In this document: in pieces, positions 1 through 10,061 of the stretch
How positions within the stretch are numbered: the stretch's first letter is position 1
How the letters are laid out: every line of letters begins with the position of its first letter
Origin: Gracilaria domingensis
Taxonomy: Eukaryota; Rhodophyta; Florideophyceae; Gracilariales; Gracilariaceae
Assembly: GCA_022539475.1 (NCBI GenBank)
Contig: VCMS01000021.1
Location: 310,001-374,000 of the forward strand
DNA: 64,000 nucleotides
Direction: 5' to 3'
The notes under the pieces: generated by a model
The model's input: the letters and a program-made list of their open reading frames with translations, nothing else
Told to the model about the DNA's origin: nothing
Databases searched by the model: none
Program-made: the position numbers and the translations under genes

Positions 1-40
1 TCTCATTTCTTCTGCGCCAGATTCACCTCTTTCTTCCGTA

Positions 41-250
41 ATGGATCCGAAGCAGATTATCGATGATCCCGTATGTCCCTCATGCGGCCTCACGGCTGCT
101 GATCAATGGAACGAGGGGTTTTGGGATGTACTACTCGTGCCGGCCGATGCAATTCAACGTCTCGTGAACAAGGATGAGCCCTGTGACCTGGTTAGCGTTC
201 GAGCCATGTTATTAGAGATCGTTCTTAATAAACGCCGTCAGAACCAGTAA
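41..250 (+). CDS. Small hypothetical protein, 69 aa
   Basis: A short open frame begins with ATG and ends with TAA. The only visible motif is a single CPSCG pair near residue 12, too little for a zinc-finger call. The sequence just before the ATG is pyrimidine-rich. An AATAAA polyadenylation-like hexamer overlaps the stop codon (249-254). It may be a genuine small gene or the last exon of a gene that begins outside the window. I do not recognise the family. Confidence 0.3.
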   Translation: MDPKQIIDDPVCPSCGLTAADQWNEGFWDVLLVPADAIQRLVNKDEPCDLVSVRAMLLEIVLNKRRQNQ

Positions 251-2540
251 TAAAGAGAAAGATTTTTCCCTTTGATCCTATCCCTGTCCTTCCTCACACA
301 CTCCCCCACCAAAATGACCTCCAGAATGTGCATACTAATAAATCAGTGCTTTGAGAAGCGAGCTTCTCAAAGAGGAACAACCGCAAAGCTCCTTAGACAA
401 CCCAGTTAGCGATTGAGTCAATTTTAAAATAAAAAACTTTGAGCTGGTTCTAACACTAAGGATTGCTGTATTTTATAAAAGTATTCTTTCAAATTCTGCT
501 GTTAAGGTTACCTCTTTCGAATGCTTCTGTAAAGTTCCTTTGCTTTTGCACATAAAATCGATACAAATTAGCATTGCTTTCGTAGCGAAAATTAAGATAT
601 GTGTCAAGCAGAAATTGAAACTTTTCGTAAATTTAGAAAAGTTTAGTGACAGACAAAGTACTAAAATTATGCTTTGGATAAGCACTGCCCAGAATTTGGT
701 GTTGTCCATGGATGTTTTGAGTAGACTCTTAGTAAGAAAGAGGAAAGCTTTTGTGCATATGTTACAGGCAAATCCCAATGCACTTCATACAAGGATTTTC
801 TTTTTGCTTAATTCTAATTTGTTGGATGTGTTGTGATCTATTGTTGGTTATCTCTCCAAAAAGTGACTTAAATGCGCCGTGTGACATGGCGCATATTTTT
901 AACAGTTTTTTGTGTAGTCTGCAACTGTTATTGAAAGAAGAGAAGACGTGCTATGTATAGAATGAGCAATTTGACAGTGTCCCAATTTGCAGACTATAGT
1001 TGCCAAAAATGGATGATAAGATGTTTTAAACCAACATTTTTTTCGAGACTAGCTCTAAATTAGATTAAGATTGCTTCAGTACCTAGAGAGAAGGAGCTCT
1101 GCTATCATGGTTCTTGGAGAGAATTATGTGTGCAACAATGTCATGCTGTACTGTAGTGTGCACATGGAATAGCACCTTGTGAATGGAAGAGGGGCTCTTC
1201 TATTTAGATAAGGGGCTATTCCAGAAAACTTGACAAGAATGCTGCTATTTGGCTCGAATGCGCAGGGTTCGGTGACATGAATTGTGTAGAACACATCTCA
1301 AAACCCATATGGTTTTATAACATGAAAAAGCGCCATAACGAAGAAGAGAGTAGCATCTTTTAACGTTCAAATGTTTAGGTGGTAGTCTCGAATATTTACA
1401 GAGTTCTTATAGTTCCAAAATAGACATTTTTGACATATTCCATATGTTTTTGACAAGCCGTAAAGGACGTGATGCTTGCCTTTCCTGCACAAACTCTAGA
1501 AACTGAAACTGTCTTGTGACCTATAATAGCTGTTATTTCGCCTCCTACACAAGACCACTGTAATGCCTGTGAAATCTGCCAAAAGGGAAATCGCATAATA
1601 AACATATTTCGTCAAGCATTTCTGACGAATGATGGTGCAGTATTTTGATAATTTTGACTTTACCCGTTGAAACGCTGACAGTGTACAGCCGCTTTATTTT
1701 GGGGCAAGTCTAGGAGATGCGGAAATTAGCGTCCAATCGTTTAAGTCAATCAAAACGGTTTACTACGAAACAGTGAAGTCTTCTATATCAATTTGGAAGT
1801 TTTGGAAAGCATTGTTTAAAAATTTCTTCTTTTTAGAATTTTTAGACTTTTTGAAGTTTTGATAAAAAATTACGAGTTTCAAATAGCTCCAAAATTTGTC
1901 TACAGACAACTGAATATTTTAGAAAGAGTGGCTTATCGGGGAGGCACTTCTAGGCTCTCCTTCCGATCTCCACCTGAGCGGAGAGAAAGAAACACCAAGC
2001 TCTGTCTCACAGCATAAATAAACTTAACGTAATCAAGTGGATGTAATTTACAAATAATAGTGTAACCATATTAAAACTGCTATACAAACACATGTAACAA
2101 CAAAAAACTCCATCAATTCATAATAACCGTAATTAGATATATCCTAAATTTAATAAACATTTTACATGGAATAATCCCCTTCTTTGTCCTAGACAAAATC
2201 CAAATAAAGGTTCACAACAATTACCATCCCTTTAAAATCCTTAATCGTCCTTCACTAACGTCATAGATGGGCTCCATCAATTAATGACTGATTCGACAAA
2301 CCATTAGTAAGAGGATGATTCTCGAAGAAACAAAGTTGATTGAGGAAGATAACTACATCAGAAAGCGGTTGGCCAATTGCACTTCTGATATTTGCATTAG
2401 AAATTGTATGCCGTTATTCCGCGACGTACGCAACCTCCGGAACAGACGCAGCTTGGCTGCTGTAGAGCAACGCATAATCGCGTGGCAATCGCGATAATGT
2501 AGCTCATATAGTCAGGGATGAATATAGGGGGGTCCACTCG
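251..2540. other. AT-rich intergenic stretch, no gene recognised
   Basis: Both strands are AT-rich with many stops. Only short frames without recognisable motifs occur, for example a 60-codon ATG frame at 2315-2497 (+). I see no RNA gene, no terminal repeats and no transposon domains. Confidence 0.5.
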
Positions 2541-3720
2541 CAATGTTGGAGTAAGACCCAATTTTAGAGGTTACTTTTGGATGGTATTCCCAAATTTTCA
2601 CCTGTAATCAGGGGCGCCATTGCTGCCTGCTACGGCTAGGTGAACGCATGTATGATACGACAGTGTGTGCATAATATAAGAGGATAGGTCGTGCACCTGA
2701 GGCGCCTGACACTGGGTTAGCCACGTGTACGGACCTTTGCGGGTGTGCATCACGTGTACATGGCTAGTTTAGACCTCCTTAGGTGAGCTCGACCTCGCCG
2801 TCGCGAGCACCTTTGAAGAGTCAACCCGAGCACTCCCAAAGTGAACTTTTTGTCGAATAGCGCTCTTTTGAGTGGACTCAGCACGAGTTAGGCTCTAGCG
2901 CCAACCGCCTACGTAGGTTACCACTCTCACGAGTATAAATGCGTCTGTTAACGGTGTTTGTACCCTCTCGATACCCCTCAGGAACATCTGTTGTTGATGT
3001 TAGCACTTGCGAGTCATACCGAGGGGTTCAGACTAGATTACGAATTGATCCGACTCTGTATAGAGTTCAGCCGTGGTTACGGAACCCCGTGCATCCCTGT
3101 TGGAGGATCTCGCCCCGCTCCGGGCATAGTGCTGAGGAGGCCCTACCCGTCGCGTCTGGGTGTTGGTTGTTGTTTTTGTGTGTTGCTGTCCCCCTCGAAA
3201 CTACACCTGTCATTGGTCGCGTACCATCCTTGCCGATACCACCCCATCTTCGGAGTTTCATATCGTTTTCCCACGACTGTGCCTGGCACCTCTGTAGGTA
3301 TAGCCAGTGCTAAACCCCTAATCCCCCTAAATCCCCTAATCCCCTAAAAAGTTACCTCGGCCTTAGAACCGAGTGACAGTGGTACAGAGGGCTCTGTCAC
3401 TGGTCTACCATCTCGCAAGAGAGCGGATCTTCCGACAGTCTGATGGGTTTTCACTCTTCCGAGTCTGCCCCACAGCTGCAAAATACGGAACAGAGTCTTG
3501 TCTTCGACTCGAATTGGGAACGTCTGCACTCGCGGCGGACGCGTCCTTTCGTCGTGGCTTTGCTATAACGGTGTTCTCGAGACACCTTCGAGACGTTCAC
3601 TCGTCTCGCTCCCACCCAAAATGTCTCAAGAAAAGGTATGGTTCTGTGATTGCGATAACATTAGTAGATTGTACAGATACACCGTATGTGGCTACACGGT
3701 TTGCCACTCTGTTGTCTAAC
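2541..3720. repeat. Possible old solo LTR or LTR-like remnant
   Basis: GC content rises sharply here compared with both flanks. The texture matches the LTRs further along the window: many short GC-rich inverted repeats, a TATAAA box near 2935 and a TG-type start (TGTTGGAGTAAG) at 2541. I could not find a matching CA end or a target-site duplication, so both limits are approximate. The frames of 120-130 codons here have no domain. Confidence 0.3.
3315..3348. repeat. Short CCCCTAAT-like tandem tract
   Basis: About four imperfect copies of CCCCTAAT/CCCCTAAAT follow each other. On the other strand they read as TTAGGGG-like units. The tract resembles a degenerate interstitial telomere-type repeat, but it is short and lies in the possible LTR remnant, so a chance microsatellite is equally possible. 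Confidence 0.5.
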
Positions 3721-4866
3721 GCGTTAAAAACTCTTGCGCACAAAAAAAGTATCATGATTTGAAAAAGAAAATTTCACAAGGGGAAAAGGTATTAGTACCA
3801 CAAAAGAGCTTAGCCTCCCTTGAGAGTGTGAAAATTAGGTGCTTCATTATAACATTGCGCAAAGCAAGAAAGAATGGTAATGTTTTGGTTAGAAAATCAG
3901 TAGATATGAAAGATTGCACACTTACAGAAGTATAATGAAAATATCCGCTGCTGCAAAACGACTGGTAGAACCTTATGCTGCAAACCTTTGGAAACTGAGA
4001 TGATGCGACGGTGACCGGCGGTTGTGCAGACGCGAACATGAACCAAAATCTTGAAGTACTGCTCAAGAGCAGTTAGATCGCTCCTTCTGAGTTGCCAGAA
4101 ATTTGAAGCAGAAGTGCGAACCATAAAGAAGCTACCAAGTTAGCCACAAAATGATTCGAATTTCAAACCCTCAGCCAGCGACAAGCCTGATTTGGAACGC
4201 ATATGCGTCTCGCTACCGTGCGCTCCAATAAATCATCATTTGCGATTGGTCCATTTTCTGCATGGACCCCCTGGATCCAGGGTTTTCTCTGTTTGCACAG
4301 TCAGCCGTCAACACTCGCACAGTCAGGCTACAAGTTCGATCGTTCTTACAACTTTCTAACGTGTCCGTGATTTCTACATTCAAAAATTCTGCAGCTTCAT
4401 TTTGCTCTTTGCATTGACTCAAACCTTTTTCCGCGCTCGGTTCCTTCCAACAAGTCTCTTGAGGCAGCCTCCATTGGCATCAATTGGCTTTTAATTCTCT
4501 TCAAAAGGCTCGCAATGCCAACGCAAATGCAGCTCAACTCCCTCTCCTTTGCCCGTCCCCTCCTCAGACCAGAACCAACTCTTTTCTATCCCGTATTTCC
4601 GCCATCGTAGCCGAACGCGGCAAAGATATTCCGCATAATTTGAACGAAGAAACGACGGTCCTGCTATCTTTTTTCAGGATCTCCCGTCTCCTAGTTCCCT
4701 TTAGCGGCACTTCGCGTGAGCGAAAGAGTCTTTGTTTTCTCCTAAAACTCTGATTCTACCCCGGTCAACTGTTTGCGTATCCACAAGTTACTTTCTCTAA
4801 GGTAAGCTCAGACTTCTCATCTACACCAACAAGCCGATGTCTAGAATGCATCCGGTGCTTTACATG
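3721..4866. other. Intergenic stretch, nothing recognised
   Basis: Only frames of about 70-105 codons are present and none shows a known motif. No repeats with matching ends were seen. Confidence 0.5.
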
Positions 4867-5991
4867 TCATTCCAACGCAAACGAATTCGTACAACTTATC
4901 GAAGTGAGCTTGATGAGTTGCGTAAACCCGACCCCGCTCAGCGACAATCGTATTTCACATATAAAGCCTTCAGAAACATCGCAAATGCCATGCAAAATCT
5001 CAATTGTTTCTATGATTGTTTTCGTCTCACCAGGTGTAACCGGAAACGGTAGATTTGGATCGAAGTTAGCTGCAACCTTGTCCTGACAACTAAAAATATC
5101 TGTACCGATTTCTTGCTTCAGACCGCCAGTGACGCTCACGACAACATAGACTGGCGATGCAAGATCGTCTACAGTGAAAATGGACCCTCTCGTCTGAGTT
5201 GTGAGTAAAGTTGTCTGACCGGTTCTCTCCGTCTTGGGCCTTCCACAACCAAGCATGGGGCCCTCTGCACTTTTTGCTGGTCCATCGAGTCCAGACCCGG
5301 GTTCATTTACGATACTCAGCGCTACAACTGAGATCGACCTGTTATTTGGATTCTCCACTACACTTTCTCTAGTTAGAATTTCGTCTTCTGAAGGGCATAA
5401 TGGTTCATATCCTGGGGTGTTTCCAACGTAAATGAGTACCTTTCGTGTATTCTCGCGCCATTGTATTGAGTTTTGTGTGGCAATTTGGTTCAAGGCAATT
5501 ACGTTCCCAGACAGGTTTAGGTTCTTTTCGTTCCTGACTTCAAGGAAATTTATTGCTTTTAGAATGCTCGCGATGTCCGATGTGACAGGCTGAACGCCTC
5601 GGAAAAAAGGTTCAGCATCCTTTGTGCCATAGAACCCGACTCCAAAGGAAACGTCTCCGGGCGAATTTCGCCTGGTAACTACGAACTCCCGGAACCTGGG
5701 TCTTACAGTATCAATCACATCACTAATTGAACCGGAAACTGCAGAAAGCAGAAAGAAGTCTTCTCTTGATGAACTAGACAATTCATCAATACTAACTGTA
5801 ATATTTGTACTAACTCGTCCTCCAACTCCGATCTCTGGTGGTATTTCAATAGGCGGTGAGAAAACAGTGCGGTCCTCCGACACCGACAAGTACCAAATGG
5901 GGTAGAAGACGGGCTTGGGGTGGTTTAAAGTGATGAAAATGGGGAAGCAGAAAAAGTTGGAGAGGCTGTACAACTCCCTCAGAATGGTCAC
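4867..5991 (-). CDS. von Willebrand A / integrin-beta-like domain protein, 5' end missing
   Basis: The 374-codon frame has the layout of a VWA/integrin beta I-like domain. A first hydrophobic strand (FFLLSAVSGSIS, residues 79-90) is followed by a helix, then SFGVGFYG (about 115-122), which matches the family's 'GFGSF' strand, and a later strand VLIYVGNTPG near residue 185. The residues where family members carry the metal-binding DxSxS (MIDAS) read SAVSGS, so classical cation-dependent adhesion is doubtful. The C-terminal part has several cysteines and looks like an extracellular beta domain. There is no ATG: the first frame codon is GTG and the frame stays open only to about 6043, where LTR-like DNA starts. 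The gene therefore lost its 5' part, or an upstream exon lies elsewhere. Extracellular placement is inferred from family knowledge. Confidence 0.55.
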   Translation of the reverse strand: MTILRELYSLSNFFCFPIFITLNHPKPVFYPIWYLSVSEDRTVFSPPIEIPPEIGVGGRVSTNITVSIDELSSSSREDFFLLSAVSGSISDVIDTVRPRFREFVVTRRNSPGDVSFGVGFYGTKDAEPFFRGVQPVTSDIASILKAINFLEVRNEKNLNLSGNVIALNQIATQNSIQWRENTRKVLIYVGNTPGYEPLCPSEDEILTRESVVENPNNRSISVVALSIVNEPGSGLDGPAKSAEGPMLGCGRPKTERTGQTTLLTTQTRGSIFTVDDLASPVYVVVSVTGGLKQEIGTDIFSCQDKVAANFDPNLPFPVTPGETKTIIETIEILHGICDVSEGFICEIRLSLSGVGFTQLIKLTSISCTNSFALE

Positions 5992-6042
5992 CGCGTACGA
6001 TACGGATTGGATGCATCCCTCGGGATCACTCAGGCAATACTA

Positions 6043-6526
6043 ACCATTGTGGCCTTGCCTTCGGGCTTATTTATTCCGTGTCTTCGGACTTCCTGTTTCT
6101 TTTCCTGTGCAGTTGTACGGCTTTCACCACAATTGGTAGCGTTTTTGTCTCTGTATAGAGTTGTGCCGCGTGGGCTTAATACACATCGTCATCTCTCGGC
6201 GCCAGGTCTGTTGCTGCTTGCCGCACGTCCCGCCGCGCGATTCCTCTCTTTCCCTCCTTTGTTTTCCCTTCTTTCTCCCCCTGTAGACTAGGGCTTACAC
6301 CGCTCTACGGTACCTTTCTCCTCAACCATTCCGTCATTTCTCGCCGGATTCCTGGATCAGGCCCGTTCACCCTTCAACCTCCGTAGGTATATCCCGTATC
6401 ACGGGCGGTCTTACACCCGCACTTTCCGTGTTCGGAGGGCTCACCACTGAGTTCACCTCGTCTAGAGGGCAAGGACTAGAACGCCTTGAGAAACGATCCC
6501 ATCGCTGGGGTTTTGCTCTACAAGCT
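6043..6526 (+). repeat. LTR fragment related to the gypsy-2 LTR
   Basis: The end reads GGTTTTGCTCTACA, close to the gypsy-2 LTR terminus GGTTTTGCACCACA. Internal blocks such as TTACACCCG, CGGAGGG and a TTATTTATTCCG-like T-rich block occur in the same order as in the second half of the gypsy-2 LTR (22740-23146). The first half of the LTR is not seen. The fragment touches the 5' end of the VWA gene, so its insertion is a likely cause of that gene's missing start. It looks old. Confidence 0.5.
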
Positions 6527-7187
6527 ACCGTATTATTTTTCTCTTTTTAGGCTTGTACTCTCGGGCATTTCTTGTGCTGCTCTCCTTAGGTTTGTCCGAA
6601 CCCGCGCCGTTCTGTTTGGTTACAAAACTGGCGTCCACACATGTGATTAAATTAGAAACGATTTCATGCGTAACCAAATGACATACCAGAACTTCTTATC
6701 TTGGATCTCTGCTCTCGTGCTCGCCGCGTTGCATCACGGAAATACCTCCAAGATTGTTTGTCTTGTCCATCCAGCTTTTCAGCCCTTTTGTTTGGTTATT
6801 GTCACGTTCACTAGTATGGGGAGCCTGAGCAAAAGGCTGGGCCAATGCCTGACTCCTTTATCCGGCGTCGAAGTTGAAGGAGAAGGCGGCTGCGCAGGAC
6901 ACAGCAACATAGCAGTCTGAACAGCGGTAAGACACGGACGACGGCATTTTCTACTCTTCGGGGCGTTGACCGCCCGAATTATGGGTATCATGTTGTTTTA
7001 GACGCGGCGTGGATTTCAAACGTGCTCGCCATTCGTTTCAGGCACAAGAAGCCTACTGTGAGGTAATAACATTACTTCGTACACTTCCTGTGAAGTTGTC
7101 TGATATAGAACGCCGTATACGCCGACGAAAACGTTTACCAACGTGTTCTGCATACCGTTAGGTGACTTTCCTGGCTGCTTACAAATA
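6527..7187. other. Intergenic stretch, nothing recognised
   Basis: There are only short frames without motifs. This DNA carries the left target copy (TTGTG) of the miniature LTR element that follows. Confidence 0.5.
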
Positions 7188-7192
7188 TTGTG

Positions 7193-7406
7193 TGTAACAC
7201 AATGAGGTAGGTTGAAGTCTGGCCTTCTCCGATGGAGGGGAAGGCCCGCTGACGCTCCTTTACTACAGATCTAGCAGTAGTCTAGATATGACTACGACTA
7301 TCCTAAAAGATGTATACTGTCTCGAACTGTCTCCTAACACGTCAGCTACAAGCCAAGCACGGTGGTCAGGCGTGACTTCGGCTTGTCGGCTGTCTTTTGT
7401 GTTACA
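7193..7406. repeat. Left LTR of the TRIM-like element
   Basis: This 214-bp repeat starts TGTAACACAATGAG and ends TTTTGTGTTACA. It shares the long core around GAACTGTCTCCTAACACG with the right copy. Confidence 0.75.
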
Positions 7407-8363
7407 CTCACCCCGGTTTTGAAGTTCAACGTCCTCGTTGAACAAAGTAAAGATTGGGTTGGACTTGGAAACCGGGTAAAGAGTTCTGGGCGCTGAAAGA
7501 CCAGTCCAGGAATTGATAGCGGGGCTTCCCTGGGTGGAGCGTAGCAAACGGGGTTCGAAATATATCAGGAAGAAGAACAGCGAGCGATTGACTTCTACGC
7601 TGCAGTAGACGGAGAACTTCAAAAATTCAGTTCGTGCATCCCATACTACACGAAAAACTAAAATGAATTATTGAAGAAGGGTGTATTTGTGTCAAGAGAG
7701 TAAATCATATTCTCAGATTTGGCTGCAGAATTTGACGAAAATTAGCAGAGACTCATGAAGAAAAGAAAACGAAGGGTGAGACTGGAAGGTAGTGACTGCT
7801 GCAGCCGCTCAGAATTCAGTGTCTGGGCGGCAGGGTGGAGGTCCCTTTGGCGGTGAAGAACGTGGAAGGAGCTGCTGAAATGCGGTGAACAGCAGCAGTG
7901 TACGAAGGGCAGATGTTGCGGTGAACCTGCAATGTTCATAGAAAGCGGCGTCGTGATCGCGATGGAAGAATAGCTGCTTCGCGCTGTGCATATGGGCGGA
8001 TGAAGCCCGAGAATATCCACTGGATGACGATGATGTGTGAAAAAAGCGGTGACAGTCGTTGGTGCAGTCATATAATATGTCGCATGACAGCATAAGACCT
8101 TATTCCGAGGTACACTGCGTTGTCGTGCTGCTGCTCCTTGCGGTGACGAATGGTATTGTCCAAAGTTCTCCAGGTTGCTGGATAGCAAATTCTGCCTTTC
8201 CGCGCATGAAAGACGGCGATGTCTTCAAAATTTTCGGCGACGATGGTGTGATGCGGCTTCAACAGAGTATAGAAAGATGAAAGTAGATGTAGTGAAGGGC
8301 TTTGTGCGGAGTGTCGGCGTTGAGGGATCCAAGCGGAGAGGATCGGAAGAAAATGCTCCGAAA

Positions 8364-8581
8364 TGTAACACAATGAGTTTGGATGAATTCTGGCCTTCTA
8401 CGATGGAGAGAAAGGCCGGCTGACGATTCTTTAATATGGATCGAGTAGTAGCCTAGGGATAACTATGATTATCCTCCAAAATGTATACTTTCTCGAACTG
8501 TCTCCTAACACGTCAGCTACAAGCCCAGCACGGTGATCAGGCGTGACTTCGGCCTGTATCTAGGCTGTATTTTGTGTTACA
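8364..8581. repeat. Right LTR of the TRIM-like element
   Basis: This 218-bp partner of the left LTR has the same terminal decamers. TTGTG follows immediately and completes the target duplication. Confidence 0.75.
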
Positions 8582-8586
8582 TTGTG

Positions 8587-9935
8587 GAGGTTGTTTGTCT
8601 TTTCTAGAATTTTAAATCCTGCATGAAAAGTTTCCGCGACTTGCACGTCGTTGCGTGCGTTCAATATAGCCAACCGCTTTTATTTGTGTTCTTTGGGCCG
8701 ACCGTGCGATGCAATACATCTAATGCTGTCGTCATAGTTAGTCTGATGTTTTTACAACGTCTGTAAAAGATCGCCTGCGTTTGCACGGTTTTTGAGACTC
8801 GAGACCTATACTAGTCTCGCTTGTTTTGTTAGCTGATGCTGGTGGAGATCTCGACGACTACGCGAACCATCTGCGTTCGTTACAATTTATCGAAGAACAA
8901 GAAGCAGTGGTATCTGCCCCGTTTTCTGTTGAATGATTCGTAATGGTGGTTCGCGGAACCTTTATCCCAAGGAGACTACATGCATCCTCGAATGAAGTCG
9001 CTTTGGACTCATTCGAGCGAGATCTGTGTTCATTTTGGCAGGAATCGCCACGCGTACGGAGCGTGGCTGCTGTCGTTGGTATGGCGGGAGATTTGCTGAG
9101 CTTCCGGAGGTGCGCAGGTGGGTGAAGACTCTACAATAAAAACGGTGCTGTCTGGCTCGTCCGAGGGACGGAAGGAGGCCGGACAGAGTGGCACCTACTT
9201 TTCTTCCCTGTTCTCCTTGCAAGCGCCGCATACGGACGACTGGCTCCATTGCGCACGCGAAATACACGTGCCTTCTATTGCCCTGTGTTTCACTAATACT
9301 ATTGTTAGTTTGGTACTGGTTTTCAGCAGGTTTTATAGTACACTACAAGGAGTATATCACAGCTTATGAAGTCTCCGTACTCTGAATAGAGAGGAGCTAT
9401 CTTCATCAACAAAACCTATCGACGCTACAGCAAATTGTCAATCTTGACTTCCATCAGCCAACCTCCATCGAGGCCGTACCCGATACGCAAGCAGCCTGGA
9501 AAGGCCGCCACTGCAACGTCTTTACAGCCATAGCAAAGTCCAATTCGGACCGGTCGCCGGCTGTGTGGGCAATCAACGGTGTGGTGTGAACATTGTAAAA
9601 CGACAGTTGGAATATGTGATAGAGGCGAGACATAATGGCAGTAGAAATGATGAAACATGAAGTGCTAGGATGATGTGTCCTCATGGACATATCTACCAGG
9701 AGGCAACTCGATCTTAATCTGTGCATTTGCGTTATTAGATAATTTATTTAGAAGAGTGATCCGCTGCATATGCGAACACGTAGGCTGAAGTATGCGAAAT
9801 ATTGTGACGGACAGTGCTGCACCTAGCTCTTCCTCCAAACCAGACGCGCGCCTACATAAGTAAAGAGAGAGGCTCTGACTACAAATCAATGGTAGTCAGC
9901 TCTCAACCCTGCTTCTACATGCCAGAATTTGTACT
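8587..9935. other. Intergenic DNA, probably ending in the copia 5' LTR
   Basis: No gene is recognised. The last few hundred bases before 9936 should hold the 5' LTR of the copia element, because its primer-binding site begins at 9936. A palindromic start such as TGTGTCCTCATGGACA near 9670 is a candidate LTR start. No second LTR survives here to confirm it. Confidence 0.4.
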
Positions 9936-9949
9936 GGTTATGGGCCCAG
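9936..9949 (+). other. Copia primer-binding site, initiator-tRNA half type
   Basis: GGTTATGGGCCCAG is the complement of the anticodon-arm region of initiator tRNA-Met (CTGGGCCCATAACC). Drosophila copia is primed from this internal site by a cleaved half tRNA instead of the usual 3' CCA end. The match and its position 113 bp before the gag ATG support the same priming here. Confidence 0.75.
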
Positions 9950-10061
9950 ACACCCAGCGCAAGTAAGTTCATCACTGTTTTGCACTGCGTTCTAACCGCG
10001 AAAGTCCTTTTGTTCCTTGTTTTGATTTGGATCTATTGTCGCTGCAGTTGTATACTGCATT

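Larger units (their letters stand above)
7193..8581. mobile_element. TRIM-like miniature LTR element, 1.39 kb
   Basis: Two direct repeats of 214 and 218 bp (7193-7406 and 8364-8581) each begin with TGTAACACAA and end with TTGTGTTACA, the inverted TG...CA ends of an LTR. The whole is flanked by TTGTG at 7188-7192 and again at 8582-8586, a 5-bp target duplication. The interior (7407-8363) has no gag, protease, reverse transcriptase or integrase signature. This fits a terminal-repeat retrotransposon in miniature, mobilised by enzymes from elsewhere. The two LTRs differ at roughly one base in five by eye, so the insertion is old. Orientation is unclear because I cannot identify a convincing primer-binding site or purine tract. 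Confidence 0.75.
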
